DNA from: Rhodobacter capsulatus
GTDB taxonomy: Bacteria; Pseudomonadota; Alphaproteobacteria; Rhodobacterales; Rhodobacteraceae
Length of the DNA stretch: 50,201 bases
Reading direction: 5' to 3'
Assembly: GCF_005144475.1 (NCBI RefSeq)
Contig: NZ_SWJZ01000027.1
Span: 1-50,201, forward strand
Program-made: the position numbers and the translations under genes
Notes under the pieces: generated by a model
The model's input: only the letters and a program-made list of their open reading frames with translations
Told to the model about the DNA's origin: nothing
Databases searched by the model: none
Part shown: positions 7,651 through 15,774 of the stretch, one piece after another
How the letters are laid out: each line of letters opens with the position of its first letter
Position numbering within the stretch: the first letter of the stretch is position 1

Positions 7651-8529
7651 ATGACTGCAGACCGGATGATCGGGGTGATGGGGGGCTCGGGTGTCTATGA
7701 CATCGACGGGCTCGAAGATGCGACATGGCAGCCGGTGGAGACCCCCTTTGGCGCGCCCTCGGACGAGATCCTGACCGGGCGACTGAATGGCGTGCGGATG
7801 GCGTTTCTGCCGCGGCACGGGCGGGGGCACCGCTTCACCCCCTCGACGGTGAATTACCGCGCCAATATCGCGGCGATGAAGATGATGGGCGTGACCGATC
7901 TGGTCGCCGTTTCGGCCGTCGGCTCGCTGAAGGAAGCCTATGCGCCCGGCGATTTCGTCATCGTCGATCAATATATCGACCGCACCTTTGCCCGGGTGAA
8001 GAGCTTTTTCGAGACCGGGCTGGTGGGCCATGTCTCGGTCGCGCATCCGGTCTGCGCGCGCCTCTCGGCCCATTGCGCCGAGGCCGCGCGGGCGACCGGC
8101 GTGACGGTGCACAAGGGCGGCACCTATGTCGCGATGGAGGGGCCGCAGTTCTCGACGCTGGCCGAAAGCCGCCTGTACCGCAGCTGGGGCGCCGATGTGA
8201 TCGGCATGACCGGCATGCCCGAGGCGAAATTGGCGCGCGAGGCCGAGCTGTGCTATGCCTGCGTCGCGATGGTGACCGATTACGATTGCTGGCATCCGGA
8301 CCATGACGCCGTCGATGTGGCGCAGGTGGTGGCGACGGCGATCGCCAATGCCGGCAAGGCGCGGTCGCTGGTCGCCGCCCTGCCCGCGCTGCTCAAGGGC
8401 CCGGCTGCGCCTTGCGAAAAAGGCTGCACCCATGTGCTCGATGGCGCGATCATGACCGCCCCTGCCAAACGCGACCCCGAAGTGATTGCCCGACTGATGC
8501 CCGTGATGGGCCGCGTCCTGAAAGGCTGA
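7651..8529 (+). CDS. mtnP: S-methyl-5'-thioadenosine phosphorylase
   Basis: MtnP cleaves methylthioadenosine with phosphate to adenine and methylthioribose-1-phosphate, the first step of methionine salvage. The 292-residue sequence opens with IGVMGGSGVYDIDGLED and contains LPRHGRGHRFTPSTVNYRAN (phosphate region), GPQFSTLAESRLYRSWGADV with IGMTGMPE, and TDYDCWHPDHDAVDV. The last matches the MTAP-specific Asp-containing base pocket rather than purine nucleoside phosphorylase. An in-frame extension to 7321 is spurious. The apt gene follows three bases later, and that enzyme uses the adenine released here. Confidence 0.94.
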   Translation: MTADRMIGVMGGSGVYDIDGLEDATWQPVETPFGAPSDEILTGRLNGVRMAFLPRHGRGHRFTPSTVNYRANIAAMKMMGVTDLVAVSAVGSLKEAYAPGDFVIVDQYIDRTFARVKSFFETGLVGHVSVAHPVCARLSAHCAEAARATGVTVHKGGTYVAMEGPQFSTLAESRLYRSWGADVIGMTGMPEAKLAREAELCYACVAMVTDYDCWHPDHDAVDVAQVVATAIANAGKARSLVAALPALLKGPAAPCEKGCTHVLDGAIMTAPAKRDPEVIARLMPVMGRVLKG

Positions 8530-8532
8530 CCG

Positions 8533-9063
8533 ATGAAGACCGTCAAGGATTACATCCGCTCCATCGCCGATTTCCCGCATGAAGGGATCATGTTCCGCGA
8601 TGTCACCACGCTCTTCGCCGATCCGCGCGGCTTCCGCATGGCGATCGACCAGCTTCTGCACCCCTGGGCGGGCGAGCAGATCGACAAGGTCGTGGGGCTC
8701 GAGGCGCGCGGCTTCATTCTGGGCGGCGCCATCGCGCACCAGCTTTCGAAGGGCTTCGTGCCGATCCGGAAAAAGGGCAAGCTGCCCGGGCAGACGATTT
8801 CGCAATCCTACAAGCTCGAATATGGCGAAGCGATCATGGAGCTGCATGACGACGCGATCCAGCCGGGCGAGAAGGTGCTGATCGTCGATGACCTGCTGGC
8901 CACCGGCGGCACCTGCGAGGCGGCGATCAAGCTGGTCGAGCGTCTGGGCGGCGAGATCGTCGGCTGTTCCTTCATCGTCGATCTGCCGGAACTGGGGGGG
9001 CGCAACCTGCTGCGCGATCTGGGCATGCAGGTGCATGTGCTGTGCGAATTCGACGGCGCGTAA
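8533..9063 (+). CDS. apt: Adenine phosphoribosyltransferase
   Basis: Apt (176 residues) converts adenine and PRPP to AMP. The PRPP-binding signature [17 protein letters not shown] is intact, and the N-terminal [18 protein letters not shown] and [14 protein letters not shown] blocks are typical of APRT. The length equals the bacterial family norm. The start has AAAGG seven bases upstream inside the end of mtnP, with three bases between stop and start, which indicates translation coupling. Together the pair recovers adenine from polyamine or homoserine-lactone by-product methylthioadenosine. A strong terminator follows. Confidence 0.96.
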   Translation: MKTVKDYIRSIADFPHEGIMFRDVTTLFADPRGFRMAIDQLLHPWAGEQIDKVVGLEARGFILGGAIAHQLSKGFVPIRKKGKLPGQTISQSYKLEYGEAIMELHDDAIQPGEKVLIVDDLLATGGTCEAAIKLVERLGGEIVGCSFIVDLPELGGRNLLRDLGMQVHVLCEFDGA

Positions 9064-9084
9064 CGCGTCGCGACATCCCCCCGG

Positions 9085-9111
9085 GGCGCCCTTCGGGGCG
9101 CCTTTTCTTTT
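9085..9111 (+). terminator. Rho-independent terminator after mtnP-apt
   Basis: GGCGCCC and GGGCGCC form a 7-bp stem closed by a TTCG tetraloop, followed by TTTTCTTTT. It lies 22 bases after the apt stop codon. This is a textbook intrinsic terminator for the plus strand. Confidence 0.9.
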
Positions 9112-9150
9112 GGCCGGATCCCCCCCCAGGGGCAGAAGACCACTCCACGC

Positions 9151-9288
9151 GGTCAACGCGGTTAACCTTTTGACAACCCGAATCGCGCTACTCAGAGCGG
9201 GCCTGATGGTTCGGCTGCTTGCAAACACGTGAACCAAAAGTGCAGCGCCCTGCCACCCCCGGCGGGGCGCACCCCTTTCGGGGCCCGC
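9151..9288 (+). other. Intergenic region with promoter-like sequence, possible small RNA
   Basis: Between apt and the opposed FAD-enzyme gene lies an inverted repeat, GGTCAAC-GCG-GTTAACC (9151-9167, one mismatch). It is followed at once by TTGACA (9170-9175), a perfect -35 hexamer. No convincing -10 follows at the standard spacing (CAGAGC). Downstream, GCGGGGC-type arms around 9259-9287 could fold. No protein gene starts here, so an unannotated small RNA or antisense transcript is possible but weakly supported. Confidence 0.2.
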
Positions 9289-10698
9289 TCAGTTGGCCAC
9301 GGGCAGGATCACCCCGGGGTTGAGGATGCCGCGCGGATCCAGCGCCGTCTTGATCGCCCGCATCATCGCCATCTTCGCCGGGGCCGCGCTGCGCGCCAAT
9401 TCGCCCACCTTCAGCCGCCCGATCCCGTGTTCGGCCGAGATCGAGCCGTCAAACCGCTCGACCACCAGCCGATGCACCGTGGCCATCACCTCGGAGCGGA
9501 TCGGCTCGTAGTCCTCGCGCCGCCGCCCCTCGACGGGGAAGACGTTGAAATGCAGGTTGCCGTCGCCGACATGCCCGAAACAGTTGAGACGGAAATCGCC
9601 CATCCCGCGCAGACGCTCGGTCGCGGCGGTGATGAAGGCGGGAATGTCGGCCACCGGCACGGCGATGTCATGGCTGGAAATCGCGCCGATGCGGCGATTG
9701 GCCAGCGGGATCGATTCGCGCATCTGCCATAGTGCCGCCGCCTGCGCCCCCGATTGCGCCACGACCGCTTCCGTCACCAGATCGCCCGCGGCTTCGTAAA
9801 GATCGGCGAAAGCCGCTTCGACGTCCATCCCGGCGGGCAGACCGAGTTCGATCAGCACCGACCAGTCGGGATCGGCGGCAAAGGGCAGCGCGACCTCGGG
9901 GCCGACCGCGCGCAAAAACGCCAACCCCTGCCCGGAAATCAGTTCAAATGCGGAAACACAGCCCGCAAACCGCGCCTGCGCCAAGCCCAAAAGCGCCACC
10001 GCCGCCGCGGGCGAGGGCACCGCCAGCAGCGCCACCCCCTCGACCGCGGGGGGTTCGTGCAGCCGCAGGCTGGCCGCGGTGATGATCCCCAAAGACCCTT
10101 CCGAGCCGATCAGCAGATCACGCAGGTCATAACCGGTGTTGTCCTTGGCGAGCCGCTTCAGCCCGTGCCAGATCGTGCCATCGGCCAGCACGACCTCCAG
10201 CCCCAGACACAAAGCCCGCGCCGAGCCATAGCGCAACACGTTCACGCCGCCCGCATTCGTCGCCAGACAGCCGCCGATCTGCGCCGAGCCTTGCGAGGCC
10301 AGCGTCAGCGGAAAGCGCTTGCCCGCCGCCGCGGCCGCGTCCTGCACCGCCTGCAGCGTCGCCCCCGCCTCGATCACCAGCGCCTGGCCATCGACCTGTC
10401 GCACCGCCCGCATCCGCTCCAGGCTCAGAGCCACCGGCACCGGCCCCTCAGACGCCACCTGCCCGCCGACCAGCCCGGTGCCGCCGCCAAAGGGCACGAC
10501 CCCTACCCGCTCGGCATGACAAAAGGCCAGAAGCGCCGAGACCTGCGCCACCGTTTCCGGCCGCGCCAGAACGCCCGCCTGCCCCCGCCAGCGCCCGCGC
10601 GGCTCTTCCAGATAGCGCGGCTCGGCCGCCCCCAGCCACAGCCCCGGCACCGCCACGGCCAGTCGTTTCACAAAAGCAGCATCCGCCGGGTTCAGCAC
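9289..10698 (-). CDS. FAD-linked D-2-hydroxyacid dehydrogenase (GlcD / D-2-hydroxyglutarate dehydrogenase type)
   Basis: The 469-residue protein has an N-terminal FAD-binding PCMH domain with VVPFGGGTGLVGGQV, GGCLATNAGGVNVLRYG and LLIGSEGSLGIIT. The C-terminal FAD-oxidase domain carries the metal/substrate motif CFGHVGDGNLHFNV, SISAEHGIG and LDPRGILNPG. This is the D-lactate/D-2-hydroxyglutarate/glycolate dehydrogenase family, which passes electrons to quinones or electron-transfer flavoprotein. The exact substrate is not readable. The start is GTG, with AAAGGGGAAA ahead, supplied by the end of repeat copy B. The gene is 66 bases downstream of the RimJ-like gene. Confidence 0.9.
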   Translation of the reverse strand: MLNPADAAFVKRLAVAVPGLWLGAAEPRYLEEPRGRWRGQAGVLARPETVAQVSALLAFCHAERVGVVPFGGGTGLVGGQVASEGPVPVALSLERMRAVRQVDGQALVIEAGATLQAVQDAAAAAGKRFPLTLASQGSAQIGGCLATNAGGVNVLRYGSARALCLGLEVVLADGTIWHGLKRLAKDNTGYDLRDLLIGSEGSLGIITAASLRLHEPPAVEGVALLAVPSPAAAVALLGLAQARFAGCVSAFELISGQGLAFLRAVGPEVALPFAADPDWSVLIELGLPAGMDVEAAFADLYEAAGDLVTEAVVAQSGAQAAALWQMRESIPLANRRIGAISSHDIAVPVADIPAFITAATERLRGMGDFRLNCFGHVGDGNLHFNVFPVEGRRREDYEPIRSEVMATVHRLVVERFDGSISAEHGIGRLKVGELARSAAPAKMAMMRAIKTALDPRGILNPGVILPVAN

Positions 10699-10709
10699 GG
10701 CTTTCCCCT

Positions 10710-10760
10710 TTATCTTGCCTAAAATATCCTCCGGGGGTCCGGGGGTGGAAAACCCCCGGC
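10710..10760 (-). repeat. Intergenic repeat element, copy B
   Basis: Read on the minus strand this is a hairpin (CCGGGGGT and ACCCCCGG arms), GGACCCCCGGAGGATATTTT, then AGGCAAGATAAAGGGG. The last bases form the ribosome binding site of the GTG start at 10698. The hairpin may also act between the RimJ-like and dehydrogenase genes. Confidence 0.7.
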
Positions 10761-10764
10761 TTCC

Positions 10765-11349
10765 TCAGCCGATATCGGTGCGCCCGCGCCGATCCGGGCG
10801 CAGGTTGGCGTAAAGCACATGGTTGCGCCAGCGCCCGTTGATCTGCAGATAGGCCTGCGCCACGCCCTCGTATTTGAAGCCGGATTTCTCCAGCACCCCG
10901 CGCGAGGCGGCGTTTTCCGGCAGGCAGGCGGCCTCGATCCGGCTCAGATCCATCGGCCCGAAGGCGTGATCGACCACCGCCGCGATCGCCTCGCGCATGA
11001 AGCCCTCCCGGGCATGGCGCGCGCCCACCCAATAGCCCAAAGTCCCCGCCTGCGCCGGGCCGCGGCGGATGTTGTCCAGCGTGATCGCGCCCAGCACCCG
11101 GCCCGACATCCGCTCGATCAGGAAGAACGGCAGCGCCGTGCCCGCCGCCTCGGCCCGGGCCGCCCAATAGACCCGGTTGGCAAAGGCCTTGCGGCCCAGA
11201 TGCTCGGGCGACCACGAGGGTTCCCAGGGCGTCAGGAAATCGCGGCTTTCGGCACGCAGCGTGGCCCAGTCGCGGTAGTCGGAATGCAGGGGCAGACGGA
11301 GCGTCAGCCGCTCGGTCTCGACCTGGGGTTTCCGACGCCGCAGGAACAT
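10765..11349 (-). CDS. RimJ/RimL-like GNAT N-acetyltransferase
   Basis: The 194-residue GNAT protein has VETERLTLRLPLHSDYRDW at the N-terminus, LGYWVGARHAREGFMREAI in the acetyl-CoA loop and IEAACLPENAASRGVLEKSG in the C-terminal half, followed by FKYEGVAQAYLQINGRWRNH. These features are characteristic of RimJ-type enzymes that acetylate N-terminal alanine of ribosomal proteins, though many relatives act on other amines. Its ATG overlaps the stop of the M16 peptidase gene (ATGA), so the two are translationally coupled. Confidence 0.88.
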   Translation of the reverse strand: MFLRRRKPQVETERLTLRLPLHSDYRDWATLRAESRDFLTPWEPSWSPEHLGRKAFANRVYWAARAEAAGTALPFFLIERMSGRVLGAITLDNIRRGPAQAGTLGYWVGARHAREGFMREAIAAVVDHAFGPMDLSRIEAACLPENAASRGVLEKSGFKYEGVAQAYLQINGRWRNHVLYANLRPDRRGRTDIG

Positions 11350-12608
11350 CAGGCCGCCAGCCTCCGCCGCATCCCGTCCAGATCGGGCGCCGTCTCGGCG
11401 GGCCCGTAAAGCGCCAGCGCCGTGCGGTCCTGCGCGATCATCCGCCCCGCATAGGAGCGCACCGCCTCGACCGTCACGCCGTCGATCAGCGTGGAGACTT
11501 CATCCAGACCCGGCACCCGGCCCCAGATCGCCAGATTGCGCGCCATCCGCTCGGCCCGGCTTGAGGGGCTTTCCAGCCCCATCAGCATCCCCGCCTTCAT
11601 CTGCGCCCGGGCCCGGGCCACCTCGGCCTCGGTCATGTCCTCGGCGGCACGTTTCAGCTCGTCGATGGTCAGACCGCACAGATCCGCCACTTCCTCGCCC
11701 GAGGTGCCGGCATAGATCGTGATCATCCCGGTGTCGTCATAGGCCCCCGCCTGCGCGAAGATCGAATAGCACAAGCCGCGTTCTTCGCGGATCTTCTGGA
11801 ACAGGCGCGAGGACATGCCCCCGCCCAGCGCCGTCGCATAGACCTGCGCGGTGTAAAGATCGGCATCGCGGTAGCAGGGCCCCTCGAAGGCGAGCGCGAA
11901 ATGCACCTGCTCGAGGTCTTTCAGCTCCCGCCGTTCGTTGCCCGACCAGCGCGCCAGCTGCACCGCGGGCGCCCCCACCGGGCGCAGATGACCGAAAAGC
12001 GTCTCGGCCTGTTTCACGATCGCGGCGTGATCGACGGCACCCGCGGCCGAGAGGATCATCTGATCCGGCCCGTAATGCTCGCCCACGAAACGTTCGAAAT
12101 CGGCGCGGCCGAAGCGCTCGATGTTGGCCGAGGGGCCAAGGATCGTGCGCCCCATCGCCTGATCGGGATAGGCGGCCTCCTGCAGCCAGTCGAAGATGAT
12201 GTCGTCGGGCGTGTCGAGCGCCTGACCGATTTCCTGCAAGATCACATGGCGCTCGACCTCGATCTCGCGCGGATCGAAGACGGAATTCAGCACGATGTCG
12301 GAAATCACATCCAGCGCCAGACCGACATCGGCCTTGAGCACGCGGGCGTAATAGGCCGTCGCCTCGCGCGAGGTATAGGCGTTGATATAGCCGCCCACAT
12401 CCTCGATCGCCTCGGCGATCTGCAACGCGCTGCGGGTCTTGGTGCCCTTGAAGGCCATGTGTTCCAGAAAATGCGCGATGCCGTTCTGTTCCAGCCGTTC
12501 ATGGCGGCCGCCCGCCAGAACCCAGACGCCGACCGAGGCCGAGGCAAGGCCCGGCATGCGCTCGGTGACGATGCGCAGACCGTTCGGCAGCGTGGTCAGT
12601 TCGATCAT
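11349..12608 (-). CDS. M16 family zinc peptidase (processing-peptidase-like)
   Basis: This 419-residue M16 peptidase contains the inverted zinc motif HFLEH (H46, E49, H50) in NGIAHFLEHMAFKGT, as in the mitochondrial processing peptidase beta subunit. The usual downstream block PDDIIFDWLQEAAYPDQAMG is present. A glycine-rich loop ALGGGMSSRLFQKIREERGL lies in the C-terminal half. There is no signal peptide, so it is probably cytoplasmic. Both the start (with thrC) and the stop (with the acetyltransferase) are ATGA overlaps. Conserved neighbourhood thrC-M16-acetyltransferase is an operon. The substrate is unknown. Confidence 0.92.
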   Translation of the reverse strand: MIELTTLPNGLRIVTERMPGLASASVGVWVLAGGRHERLEQNGIAHFLEHMAFKGTKTRSALQIAEAIEDVGGYINAYTSREATAYYARVLKADVGLALDVISDIVLNSVFDPREIEVERHVILQEIGQALDTPDDIIFDWLQEAAYPDQAMGRTILGPSANIERFGRADFERFVGEHYGPDQMILSAAGAVDHAAIVKQAETLFGHLRPVGAPAVQLARWSGNERRELKDLEQVHFALAFEGPCYRDADLYTAQVYATALGGGMSSRLFQKIREERGLCYSIFAQAGAYDDTGMITIYAGTSGEEVADLCGLTIDELKRAAEDMTEAEVARARAQMKAGMLMGLESPSSRAERMARNLAIWGRVPGLDEVSTLIDGVTVEAVRSYAGRMIAQDRTALALYGPAETAPDLDGMRRRLAA

Positions 12609-14011
12609 GCGCGGGGCTCCTCGAGGGTCTTGGCCTTGCGGATCAGCGCTTCCAGCGCGGCCAGATCATTGGGCACCCGCGTCACCCGCTCGGTCCGTTC
12701 GAACAGATCCGCCATGCGCGGCGGCAGCGGCGGGCGGATGCCGGTGGCGGCCTCGACCGCATCGGGGAATTTCGCCGGATGCGCGGTGGCCAGCGTCACC
12801 ATCGGCACCTCGGGGCGGGCATGGGCATGACCGACGCGGACACCGACCGCCGAATGCGGACACAGAAGCTCGCCCGAACGCGTCCGTTCCTCGGTGATCG
12901 TCTGCGCGGTCTCGGCCTCGGACACGCGGCCCGAGGCATAGGTCTCGCGCAGCGCTTCCAGCGCCCCTTGGCTGACGGTGAAACCGCCCTTGGTCTTCAG
13001 TTCCTCCATCAGCTGCGCGACGGCGGCGCCGTCCTTGCCATAGGCCCAGAACAAGGCGCGCTCGAAGTTCGAGGAAATCTGAATGTCCATCGACGGGCTG
13101 ATCGAGGGTTTCACCCCGTCCATCCGGTATTCGCCCGTGCTCAGGCAGCGGTGCAGGATGTCGTTTTGATTCGTCGCGATCACCAGCTGCTCGATCGGCA
13201 GGCCCATGTCCCGCGCGATGAAGCCCGCGAAAATGTCGCCGAAATTGCCGGTCGGCACGGTGAAGCTGATCTTGCGGTCGGGCGCCCCAAGGCTGACCGC
13301 GGCGGTGAAATAATAGACCACCTGCGCCAGCACCCGCGCCCAGTTGATCGAGTTCACGCCCGCCAGGCCCACCTCGTCGCGGAAGGCGAAGTCGTTGAAC
13401 ATGTCCTTGAGCCGGTTCTGGCAATCGTCGAAGGTGCCCGAAAGGGCGAGGGCATGCACGTTGCTTTCGGGCGGCGTCGTCATCTGACGGCGCTGCACCT
13501 CCGACACCCGGCCATGCGGGAACAGGATGAAGACATCGACGTTTTCCAGCCCCTTGAAGGCCTCGATCGCCGCCGAGCCGGTGTCGCCGCTGGTCGCACC
13601 GACGATGGTGATGCGCTTGCCCGCTTTCGCCAAAGCGATCTGGAACAGCTGGCCGATGATCTGCATGGCGAAATCCTTGAACGCCAGCGTCGGGCCGTGG
13701 AACAGCTCCAGCAGGAAATGCCCCGGGGCGAGCTGCACCAGCGGCGCGCGGGCGACATGGCCGAAGCCCGCATAGGCTTTCGCGATGGCGCCTTTCAGTT
13801 CCTCCGGGGTGAAGGTGTCGCCCACGAAGGGCGCCATCACGCGGTAGGCCACCTCCTCGTAGCTTTGCCCCGCCAGTGCGGCGATCTCGGCCTTGCTCAG
13901 GCTCGGCACCGTTTCGGGGACGTAAAGTCCGCCGTCACGGGCAAGCCCGGTCAGCATGGCTTCGGCAAAGCTCAGGACCGGGGCCTGCCCCCGGGTGGAG
14001 ATATAACGCAT
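12605..14011 (-). CDS. thrC: Threonine synthase
   Basis: ThrC converts O-phosphohomoserine to threonine with pyridoxal phosphate. The 468-residue sequence begins MRYISTRGQAP and contains LAFKDFAMQ (Lys Schiff base), ATSGDTGSAAIEAFKG and PTGNFGDIFAGFIARDMGLP, matching the fungal/proteobacterial long form. Two tandem ATGs exist at 14014 and 14011. The second is better spaced behind AAGGG. The gene is first of a three-gene overlap operon. It is divergent from tldD, with 158 bases between the starts. Confidence 0.95.
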   Translation of the reverse strand: MRYISTRGQAPVLSFAEAMLTGLARDGGLYVPETVPSLSKAEIAALAGQSYEEVAYRVMAPFVGDTFTPEELKGAIAKAYAGFGHVARAPLVQLAPGHFLLELFHGPTLAFKDFAMQIIGQLFQIALAKAGKRITIVGATSGDTGSAAIEAFKGLENVDVFILFPHGRVSEVQRRQMTTPPESNVHALALSGTFDDCQNRLKDMFNDFAFRDEVGLAGVNSINWARVLAQVVYYFTAAVSLGAPDRKISFTVPTGNFGDIFAGFIARDMGLPIEQLVIATNQNDILHRCLSTGEYRMDGVKPSISPSMDIQISSNFERALFWAYGKDGAAVAQLMEELKTKGGFTVSQGALEALRETYASGRVSEAETAQTITEERTRSGELLCPHSAVGVRVGHAHARPEVPMVTLATAHPAKFPDAVEAATGIRPPLPPRMADLFERTERVTRVPNDLAALEALIRKAKTLEEPRA

Positions 14012-14169
14012 CATTCGCCCTTCGATTTCGATGCTGCGTGATACGCGAGAACGAAAACCTTGTCAGCCCCAAGCATGCAAGGCTTTGGCGCCACCCTCGC
14101 TTTTGCGCGATCACCTTTCCTTTCCCCCGGTGCGCCTATATCTGCAAGGGATCACCAAAGGAGCCGCAG

Positions 14170-15591
14170 ATGAACCAGGACCGCTTCGCCCCGTTTGAGA
14201 CGCAGATCGACGAGGGGCAGGCGCTGGCGATCCTGCGCGCGGCGACGGCGGGGGCCGATGACGGCGAGCTGTTCCTGGAACGGATGCGTTCGGAAAGTCT
14301 GGTCTTCGACGATGGCCGGGTGAAGACCGCGTCTTATGATGCGTCCGAAGGCTTCGGGCTGCGCGCCGTGCGCGGCGAGGTGACGGGCTATGCCCATGCG
14401 ACCGAGATTTCGGAAGCGGCGCTGAAACGGGCGGCAGAAACCGCGCGGCTCGCCGTGGGCGATGGCGGCGGGGTGATGGCGCCGCCGCCCGCGCGCACCA
14501 ACCGGCATCTTTACGCCGCCGCCGATCCGATGGCCGATGCGGCTTTCGGCGCGAAGATCGAGATCCTGCGCGAGATCGACGCCTTCACCCGCGATCTCGA
14601 CCCGCGCGTGGTGCAGGTGACGGCGACGGTGGCGGCCAGCCTGCAGGAGGTGTTCATCCTGCGCCCCGAAGGCGGGATCCTGTCCGACATCCGGCCGATG
14701 GCGCGGGTGAATGTGTCGGTGATCGTCGAGGAAAACGGCCGTCGCGAAAGCGGCACGAATGGCGGCGGCGGCCGGATCGGTCTGGCGGGGCTGATCGCGC
14801 CCGGCCATTGGCAGCCCATCGCGCGCGAGGCCCTGCGGATCGCGCTGGTCAACCTTGCCGCCGAACCGGCGCCTGCGGGGGCGTTCGATGTCGTGCTCGG
14901 CCCGGGCTGGCCCGGGGTGATGCTGCATGAAGCCGTGGGCCATGGCCTTGAGGGCGATTTCAACCGCAAGAAATCCTCGGCCTTTTCGGGACGCATCGGC
15001 CAGCAGGTCGCGGCGAAGGGGGTGACGGTGCTCGATGACGGCACGCTCCCCGACCGGCGCGGCTCGATCAGCATCGATGACGAGGGCACGCCTTCGAACC
15101 GCACCGTGCTGATCGAGGACGGGATTCTGGTCGGCTACATGCAGGACCGGCAGAACGCCCGGCTGATGGGCGTCGCGCCCACCGGCAATGGCCGCCGCGA
15201 GGGGCACGCGCATCCGCCGATGCCGCGGATGACGAACACTTACATGCTGGCGGGCGAAACGGACCCCGCCGCGATCGTCGCCGATCTGAAGGACGGCATC
15301 TATGCGGTCGGCTTCGGCGGCGGGCAGGTCGACATCACCAACGGCAAGTTCGTCTTCAACTGCACCGAGGCGTACCGGGTGAAGAACGGCGTTATCGGCG
15401 CGGCGTTGCGCGGAGCGACGCTGATCGGTGACGGTCCGGCCGCGATGAAGCAGATCCGCGCCATCGGCTCGGACATGGCGCTTGATCCCGGCATCGGCAA
15501 TTGCGGCAAGGCCGGGCAATGGGTGCCGGTGGGCGTGGGGCAACCGACGCTCTTGATTGGCGGGCTGACCGTAGGCGGCTCGGCCGCCTGA
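14170..15591 (+). CDS. tldD: TldD family metalloprotease
   Basis: TldD (473 residues) forms a heterodimer with TldE/PmbA and degrades unfolded peptides and antitoxins. The zinc motif HExxxH is present as LHEAVGHGLEGDFN, with later GGGQVDITNGKFVFNCTEAY. A partner tldE is not in this window. The ATG at 14170 has AAAGGAG six bases before it; the in-frame upstream extension overlaps thrC's 5' region and is rejected. A CTATAT sequence at about 14138 with TTGCGC upstream could be the promoter. Confidence 0.95.
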   Translation: MNQDRFAPFETQIDEGQALAILRAATAGADDGELFLERMRSESLVFDDGRVKTASYDASEGFGLRAVRGEVTGYAHATEISEAALKRAAETARLAVGDGGGVMAPPPARTNRHLYAAADPMADAAFGAKIEILREIDAFTRDLDPRVVQVTATVAASLQEVFILRPEGGILSDIRPMARVNVSVIVEENGRRESGTNGGGGRIGLAGLIAPGHWQPIAREALRIALVNLAAEPAPAGAFDVVLGPGWPGVMLHEAVGHGLEGDFNRKKSSAFSGRIGQQVAAKGVTVLDDGTLPDRRGSISIDDEGTPSNRTVLIEDGILVGYMQDRQNARLMGVAPTGNGRREGHAHPPMPRMTNTYMLAGETDPAAIVADLKDGIYAVGFGGGQVDITNGKFVFNCTEAYRVKNGVIGAALRGATLIGDGPAAMKQIRAIGSDMALDPGIGNCGKAGQWVPVGVGQPTLLIGGLTVGGSAA

Positions 15592-15689
15592 TTCGCCGCC
15601 GCCCGGCCCTTCCTGCGCGCTGATGCACCGAAATCAGGGGCGAACCCGGAGCCATTGCGCAATTTAGACATGTTATTTGAAAATTTTCA

Positions 15690-15704
15690 TCAACTTTGAG
15701 TTGA
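15690..15704. promoter_or_regulatory. Palindrome TCAACT-TTG-AGTTGA upstream of dprA
   Basis: A perfect 6+3+6 inverted repeat lies in a conspicuously A+T-rich stretch (about 15660-15745) between tldD and dprA, in a region otherwise around two-thirds G+C. It resembles a dimeric regulator site. No known consensus is matched with confidence. Confidence 0.35.
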
Positions 15705-15716
15705 ATTGCTGCCTTG

Positions 15717-15731
15717 GTAACTGTTTGTTAA
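15717..15731 (+). promoter_or_regulatory. CtrA-like box upstream of dprA
   Basis: GTAA-CTGTTTG-TTAA differs by one base from the alphaproteobacterial CtrA consensus TTAA-N7-TTAA, and ends 43 bases before the dprA start. In R. capsulatus, dprA is needed by cells receiving DNA from the gene transfer agent, and recipient competence genes depend on CtrA. A site here therefore fits known biology. Binding is inferred, not shown. Confidence 0.45.
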
Positions 15732-15774
15732 GATTAATGGGGCAATTTGATCTTGCGACGAGGCGGAGGGACGG

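Noticed and set aside
6640-9237. 865-codon open frame on the minus strand
   Set aside because: Only the last 295 codons, starting at 7527, encode the EamA transporter. The rest is antisense to mtnP and apt, with no start signal.
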